The notes beneath the pieces were generated by a model. The model made no database searches. It saw only the letters and a program-made list of their open reading frames with translations, and was not told where the DNA came from. A stretch of 7,210 bases of DNA. Source: an uncultured Lentisphaeria bacterium (GTDB lineage: Bacteria > Verrucomicrobiota > Lentisphaeria > Victivallales > Victivallaceae). Shown piece by piece: positions 1-4,900 of the stretch. Each line of letters begins with the position of its first letter. The stretch's first letter is position 1. The stretch spans positions 1 to 7,210 of the forward strand of contig CAIJKT010000573.1 in the NCBI GenBank assembly GCA_903821255.1, written 5' to 3'. A program made the position numbers and the translations under genes.

Positions 1-21
1 GACCGCATTGTCAGGTTGTTA
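1..21 (-). pseudogene. In-frame TAA and continuing M16 peptidase frame (gene runs off the left edge)
   Basis: On the minus strand the codons before the stop read F-Y-R-K-Y, then TAA (21-19), then Q-P-D-N-A-V to the window edge. In M16 peptidases this stretch normally reads FY-x-x-YY-x-PDNA, so the stop sits exactly at the second tyrosine and the frame is unbroken on both sides. A single base change from TAC or TAT would produce it. Either the gene is a young pseudogene or the base is miscalled. The rest of the gene lies outside the window, so further damage cannot be judged. Confidence 0.75.
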
Positions 22-729
22 GTACTTTCGATAAAAAGCTCCCAGTCGTTCGATATCGACATTTTCTATATCGGTTTTACATCCGATAGGCATTTTACCA
101 TAGTTCGACCAGTCAAAAGCAGCGGCGAGAGTACGCTTCATAGTCACGGTGTACGGACTGTTTTCGCCATTCTCGAATTCATTGCGGACCACGGTCATTT
201 CAGTTTTGAGCTGTTCGGCGGCTTTATCCGGATTCACTCCAACCATGCAATTAACCATCCGTTCCGCTTCAAGAGCTATAATAGTATTCAGGTTTTCATC
301 AGAAGCCGGAAAGCTGATGTAGTAGTTAGTGCGGTCAAAGGAAGTAGAGCCGTTGAAGCGGGCTCCCAGGCTGTCCAGAATGTCTTTCGGGGTTTTAGTG
401 CCGTTTTCGCCGCTGTAATTTTTTGTCGGCTTGAATACTAAATGCTCCAGCAGATGAGCCATGCCGGTCTCTCCGTAGCTTTCATGACGGGAGCCCACCA
501 GATAAGTAATAGCAACGGTCATGGTCGGCTTACTTGAGTCCGGAAAAAGCAATACTTTCAGACCGTTAGCCAGCCGGTATTCAGTGATACCTGCTACAGA
601 TGTCTCTTTGACCGGAGCAGGAATTGTACTGGCTGCCGGCGAAGCCGCTGATGCAGCAGTCCCGGCATCCTGACCATGCAGAGAAGCGCATAGTGCAGCA
701 AGGGTAATGACGTAAATAATGAATTTCAT
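19..729 (-). CDS. Exported M16-family zinc metallopeptidase, N-terminal part, ended by an in-frame TAA
   Basis: M16 (pitrilysin/insulinase-type) peptidases hydrolyse peptides with a zinc ion held in an inverted HxxEH motif. Numbering from the ATG at 729, the protein starts with a signal peptide (Lys2, then a hydrophobic run FIIYVITLAALCASL) followed by an Ala/Ser/Pro-rich linker (about 20-42). The M16 domain follows: EYRLANGLKVLL at 50-61, the zinc motif HLLEH at 92-96 (His92, His96; catalytic Glu95), DRTNYYISFPASDENL at 132-147, LEAERMVN, and an E-x6-E pair at 177/184 whose second Glu is the expected third zinc ligand. I prefer the start at 729 over the upstream in-frame ATGs at 756 and 735 because AAAGGA lies nine bases before it and the signal peptide begins there. 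The frame ends at TAA 19-21 after 236 residues, whereas family members are about 420-950 residues, so this product lacks most of the fold and should be inactive if the stop is real. The family call is firm; the substrate is unknown. Confidence 0.9.
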   Translation of the reverse strand: MKFIIYVITLAALCASLHGQDAGTAASAASPAASTIPAPVKETSVAGITEYRLANGLKVLLFPDSSKPTMTVAITYLVGSRHESYGETGMAHLLEHLVFKPTKNYSGENGTKTPKDILDSLGARFNGSTSFDRTNYYISFPASDENLNTIIALEAERMVNCMVGVNPDKAAEQLKTEMTVVRNEFENGENSPYTVTMKRTLAAAFDWSNYGKMPIGCKTDIENVDIERLGAFYRKY

Positions 730-738
730 AAACATGAG

Positions 739-744
739 TCCTTT
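739..744 (-). promoter_or_regulatory. Shine-Dalgarno AAAGGA for the M16 peptidase
   Basis: AAAGGA on the minus strand lies nine bases before the ATG at 729 and only three bases before the ATG at 735. No comparable site precedes the ATG at 756. This spacing, with the signal peptide beginning MKF, decides for the start at 729. Confidence 0.6.
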
Positions 745-887
745 CCCGATAACCATTTTATATCAGGTGTATTTGTTTCCGGTTCTAAAACAGACTATCA
801 TCTGAGCCTTGCCGGGGTATACCAGTTGTAAAAAAATCTATAATAGCGTAATCAAAATTAATATGTTTTGCAGAAAGATTATAAAGT

Positions 888-922
888 AAGCGCAGAAGAT
901 TTATCCATCTCTTTCTGCGCTT
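888..922 (-). terminator. Stem-loop downstream of the exported TPR gene, probable terminator
   Basis: AAGCGCAGAA (888-897) and TTCTGCGCTT (913-922) form a perfect 10-base-pair stem with a 15-base loop, 27 bases after the stop codon at 950-952. On the minus strand the stem is preceded by AAA and followed by ACTTTATAATCTTT, a weak and interrupted U-tract. On the plus strand the stem runs into TTTTT (921-925), a better tail for terminating antisense transcription. Intrinsic termination of the TPR gene is plausible but not certain, and the structure could instead act in mRNA 3'-end stability. Confidence 0.45.
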
Positions 923-949
923 TTTGCCAGATTGCAGAATCTCCTTACA

Positions 950-1837
950 TTATGATTTCGCCGTTGTGCCGGCTCCAGCCTTGACATCAGACGCTGCCTT
1001 GCTTTCTTTCTCCTTTTCGCAGTCGTCACATTCGCCATTGTTTTTCTTCCGCTTCGGGCACTTGGCGCAATCGCCGGCGCAGTCTTTGAGCACGGACTTG
1101 GTTTCCAGTGCCAGCTTTAATTCATCGGATCCGGCGATCTTCTGAAAATCAATATTCTGAGCAATGAAAGCTTTTAGCCCCGCGAGTTTTTTAGGTTCGG
1201 TATTGGTGAAAATATGCTTAATTGCATCGCCGGCGGCAACTTTATCTCCTGCTGCCGCAACAGCCCGGGCATACAATAATTGATCTGCTGGATTAGTCAG
1301 GTCTTTTAATGCAATTTTGCCGACCAGTTCACGGTTTTTAGCCAAATCTCCTTTGCGGGCCGCGACAATTGCACTGAGCAGATTGGAACTGGCGGTCGCC
1401 GGGCTGACCTTAGCGAGGACCGTTTCAGCTTCCTGGTTCTGCTGCAGTACCAGCAGCGTGGAAGACAGTTTGATCGCGTTGTCGGCAGTCGGGGCAGCCG
1501 CATACACTGCCTGATCAATTTCCTGCGCCTTCTTGACATTACCTACTGCATAGTAGAAATTACGCAACGCAGCTCCGAGGGCCTGTTTGCGTTCAGCATT
1601 CTCTTCATGAGAAAAACTTTCCTGCTTTGACAGGATATTTTTCAGATAAGTATAGGCTGTTTTGGCATTGGCGTCTGCAGGATTCTGGCGGGCAGCTTCT
1701 GCAAACAACTCCAGTGCTTTTTCGTAATTACCATTGGACACTTCCGACTTGGCGGCGGCCACTCCGGTCGCTTCTGCGGCATAGGTTCCAATACATAAAA
1801 AACTTGACGATAACAGATAAAATAACAACTTCTTCAT
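950..1837 (-). CDS. Exported TPR-type protein with C-terminal cysteine cluster
   Basis: I do not recognise a named family. The 295-residue product starts with a classical signal peptide (MKKLLFYLLSSSFLCIGTYA, likely cut near TYA-A), so it should act in the periplasm or outer envelope. A good TPR unit follows (about 25-60; GNYEKALELFAEAARQNP), then weaker helical hairpins to about 235 that resemble degenerate TPRs. The last 45 residues change character: a Cys-x3-Cys-x2-Cys-x9-Cys-x2-Cys cluster (Cys 253, 257, 260, 270, 273) embedded in Lys/Glu-rich sequence, then an Ala/Gly/Ser/Lys tail. The five cysteines could bind metal or form disulfides; which is unknown. The start at 1837 is preferred over the ATG at 1849 because GGAG sits six bases before it and the signal peptide begins there. 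The gene lies 90 bases after the giant TPR gene on the same strand and ends in TAA. A scaffold or adaptor role is inference from the repeats. Confidence 0.88.
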   Translation of the reverse strand: MKKLLFYLLSSSFLCIGTYAAEATGVAAAKSEVSNGNYEKALELFAEAARQNPADANAKTAYTYLKNILSKQESFSHEENAERKQALGAALRNFYYAVGNVKKAQEIDQAVYAAAPTADNAIKLSSTLLVLQQNQEAETVLAKVSPATASSNLLSAIVAARKGDLAKNRELVGKIALKDLTNPADQLLYARAVAAAGDKVAAGDAIKHIFTNTEPKKLAGLKAFIAQNIDFQKIAGSDELKLALETKSVLKDCAGDCAKCPKRKKNNGECDDCEKEKESKAASDVKAGAGTTAKS

Positions 1838-1927
1838 TTTTTTCTCCATTTAGTTTGGATGTCTGGTTCTTAAATTCACGAGTTTTCATTCTTAGTGCAC
1901 AAACTTACCGCGTCAGTGAACATTGTT
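1838..1927 (-). other. Short spacer between the two TPR genes
   Basis: These 90 bases separate the TGA of the giant TPR gene from the next start. A second in-frame TGA follows five codons after the first (1913-1915), giving a tandem stop. I see no stem with a U-tract and no paired -35/-10 boxes; the best attempt (TTGTGC at 1902-1897 with GTGAAT 17 bases on) matches poorly. Cotranscription of the two genes is therefore plausible. Confidence 0.5.
1844..1847 (-). promoter_or_regulatory. Shine-Dalgarno GGAG for the exported TPR protein
   Basis: GGAG on the minus strand overlaps the upstream ATG at 1849 and lies six bases (all A) before the ATG at 1837. That is ideal spacing for 1837, and nothing similar precedes 1849, so translation most likely begins at 1837. 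Confidence 0.65.
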
Positions 1928-4900
1928 TCATTTTGATTTCTCCGTTGGTTTAGGGGTTGGGTTGACACGTTCATTGGTTTTATTATAAAATTCAAGAGCT
2001 CGTTCAAGTTCCTGTTTTTCATGGCCTGGTCTGGCGGCAGGAAGCGCGCGGCGAATTACTTCAGGATGATGTGTCCAGCTGGAAAGTTCGAGCGCTTTAG
2101 CGGCAGACAAGAGTTCCGGACGCACTGAAAGAATTTTGCTGAGCCGTGCCGGCGGCAGCAGCTGCCGCGAGATTAAAGCATCTTCCAATGCGGTATCTCC
2201 GGAAATGCCAAGCCGCTGACGTGCGTCAATAATCCATAGAGACTGTTCCCCTGGTTCCAGCTGCCTGCGCTCAGCGGCGGCGAGCAGATTACTGGCGATC
2301 GTTTTTTGTCCAGCGGCCTGAGCCTGAACAGCCAGCCACGCGTAATTACGGACCAAATCAGTTTCTGTCAGCAGATTGATCTGCAATGCATTTTCGAGAG
2401 ATTTTGCAGCAGCTTCAAAGAATGGAGCTACAGCATCGTCAGGCAGCAGGGCGATAATTTGTTCCCATGGCGGAACGGCATCATCGGTTCTGCCATTGAC
2501 ATAATTGCTGATAAAACGGGTGACGGCGGTGTCCCTGCTGGAATTGTTGTCAAGCAACAGTGCCAGCACCGGCTGTTCTCCCGATTTTAATGCAGGCGCC
2601 AGCGCTTCCAGTTCTTTTGGAAGTAATGCCGGGGCAGCACTTTTAAGAAGTATTAGACGGTCGATTTCTGTATTGTCGGCGGCGGCTGCGAAGGGTACCG
2701 GCCGTGCTGCCCGGACGATGGAGGCAGCCAGCTGCTGCCGGGTATCATCCGGCAGCAGAGACAGATTTCGGGCAATAGTACTATTACGCCCGAAATTGCG
2801 GCGCGCTGCTGTCAGGAAGCGCTGTAACTGCAGCGCTATGAGTCCGGGACGTCCGGCGGGGGGCAGAAACTTGATGATTTCCGCAGTCAGTTCAGGATCA
2901 GCTGCTGGATCACCGGCGATTCCGGCCAGCGCATTGGCCAGGGCATTGTCAAGGTGTCCGGCATTAGCCGCGGCCGCTATCAGCAATTCAGTGGCGGTCA
3001 GCGTATTTGAACGCAGTTTTATAAGTGCTTCATCCTGCAGCCGCTGCCTTTCTCCTTCAGGCCGGAGGCTTATCTGCAGCGCGGCAAATAATGATCCGGC
3101 AGAGCGGTCGGAGAGCGCTGTCCCTTTCATAATGTATTCCAGTTCGGTTGTCAGGTTCATTCCGCCCATCAGTCCGTAAAGCGACTGGCGCGGGTAATCG
3201 CCTTTCCTGTGGAATCCGTCAATTCCGCCAGTCGCCGGCAGAAAATCTCCGAATGCCGGAGAGGCGTGATTCCGGTTGCGCTGGTCAAGATAGAAACGCA
3301 ACACCGTGCGGCTGACTTTGCCGGGGTCGCCGGCGGTGAAGGCGATACCAGTCAGCTGAACTGCTTTCAGAAAATCTACCAAACCTGCAGTACTGCGTTC
3401 AGCCTCAGGGAGAAAGAAGAGGTTTTTCTGCAGCATGCAAAGCTGGCGATGATAGAAGAACTGGGCTTCCGGACTTTCCGGTTTCAGTTGTATAAGTTCA
3501 CGGCGCAGATCGGACCAGCGGCCTGACTGGTCATATGTTTCAATAAAATTACGGAGCGCAATCAAGTTGCCTGATTCCTGACGCCATGCAGCCAGCAGAA
3601 GACCGGAGGCGGTGATGTTGTCGCCGCAGCTGCGGGCAAACAACCCGGCCGCGACGCCGGCCGCGGGGTTGTCGCTGACAATAGCTGCGGTATCCGCGGC
3701 TGAGCGTAACAATTTGCTCCGGTCAGTGCGGCGCTTTAACCCGTCGCTGACGGAATCTGCCTGAAAAACCGATGACAAGCGGTCTATTAAATTAACCGTT
3801 TGATAATTGATTTTTTTACTTTCGACGATGCGTTCAATTATTTCACGGACCAGCGACAACGCTCCGGGATAATCGCCGGCGCTGTTGCGTGCAAGCGCCG
3901 CCGCCGCCAGCAACTGGACAGATTCAGGATCTTTGCTTAGAGCAATTTCGCTGATTTGACGCTTAAGTTGACGACCATAGCGGCTTTTTCCCCACAATGA
4001 TAATTCCTTAGCTGAAAAATGCTTCGCAAAAGATTTAGCCAGGGTGTCGTCAAAACTGCGGTCTGACTCGAACGGCAGATTTTCTGCGAGTTCGACTATG
4101 AAGCGGGCAAGCCGGTCAGGAGGACGGTGTGTCAATACCTGATTGAGCAACGCCGTACGGCTGGCCGGAGCCGCATTCTGCAGAATGGCGAGAATACGCT
4201 CGACACCAGTATCTGAACTTTCAAGCAGATCTTTTTCATAGAGAGCACGATGAACAGAAGGAATCAACTGGTCGCGGCCCGCCTGCCACAATATCCAGGC
4301 AAGTTGAGTCCGGTCACCGGGGCGAAGCTTTTCATAGTGATTTTCCACTTCCTTCAGCAATTGGATGAGAGACGCCTGCGGCAGCGAATTATAGACCATT
4401 TCCAGGCAGCGGACAACCGGAGCGCTTCCGCCTTTCTGCCAGGCGGCAGCCAGCCATTTGCTGCTGAGTTCGGTCAGCAGGTCAGGGCGGTTAAGCACGA
4501 TAGCAAAACCGGCCAGATCAACAAAAGTCTTTTCGTCGGTTGCTGCGGATAATTCTTTTATTTGCTGTTCGACCTGCGCGGCAGCCCCGGTCAACTCACT
4601 GCGGACAAGCAATCGGGCGATTGGATCATTATACGGTCTAAGGATAGCAGCAACTGCAGGAATATTTCCGGCAAATTCTCGTGCACTGTCATAAAGACCG
4701 AATTCGAGACGGTCGCGGACCAGGTCCTCCCGCAAACTTGTATCATTCGGGAAACGGCGCAGCAGTTCCCGGTCGTGTTCATTGGCAGCGGCAATCTGAC
4801 CTGAGCAGAAGCCAATCCGCCGGTAGAGTTCGCTCCATGATTTCAATTTGGGGGCGGCGTCAAGTGAAACCGGCGGCGTTTTCAACTGGTCAAGAGCAGC

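Larger units (their letters stand above)
730..949 (-). other. AT-rich intergenic spacer between the exported TPR gene and the M16 peptidase gene
   Basis: This 220-base gap contains a hairpin (888-922), a small hairpin just after the upstream stop (AGATT at 929-933 and AATCT at 938-942, loop GCAG), and an AT-rich stretch (about 830-890). The 8-base palindrome GGTATACC lies at 816-823. A perfect TATAAT occurs on the minus strand at 883-878, but no convincing -35 hexamer stands 16-18 bases upstream, so I do not call a promoter. Three copies of a GCAGAA-type word (870, 892, 934) and one inverted copy (910-918) cluster here. No coding region or RNA family is recognised. Confidence 0.6.

Noticed and set aside
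16..441. Plus-strand open frame of 141 codons
   Set aside because: It lies wholly antisense to the M16 peptidase, whose motifs (HLLEH, DRTNYY) prove the minus strand is coding; its composition looks like a shadow.
839..844. TATAAT on the plus strand
   Set aside because: No matching -35 box and no plausible plus-strand gene downstream; the region from 950 onward codes on the minus strand.
878..883. TATAAT on the minus strand as the -10 box of the peptidase promoter
   Set aside because: No -35-like hexamer lies 16-18 bases upstream (the sequence there is GGATAA), and the site falls in the tail of the hairpin. An AT-rich spacer will contain such hexamers by chance.
877..908. A nine-codon frame on the minus strand (ATG 908-906, peptide MDKSSALTL, TAA 881-879) resembling a leader peptide
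   Set aside because: It lies inside the hairpin, has only a weak purine-rich stretch ahead, shows no run of a regulatory amino acid, and a frame this short is expected by chance.
1770..1837. Lipoprotein signal in the exported TPR protein (Cys in SSSFLCIG), and likewise LAALC in the peptidase
   Set aside because: The residue before each cysteine is leucine, not Gly or Ala, so neither fits the usual lipobox; a type I signal peptide explains both better.
2505..3179. Plus-strand open frame of 224 codons
   Set aside because: It is antisense to the giant TPR gene in its GC-rich part; its Ser/Ala/Arg-rich low-complexity translation is typical of a shadow frame.
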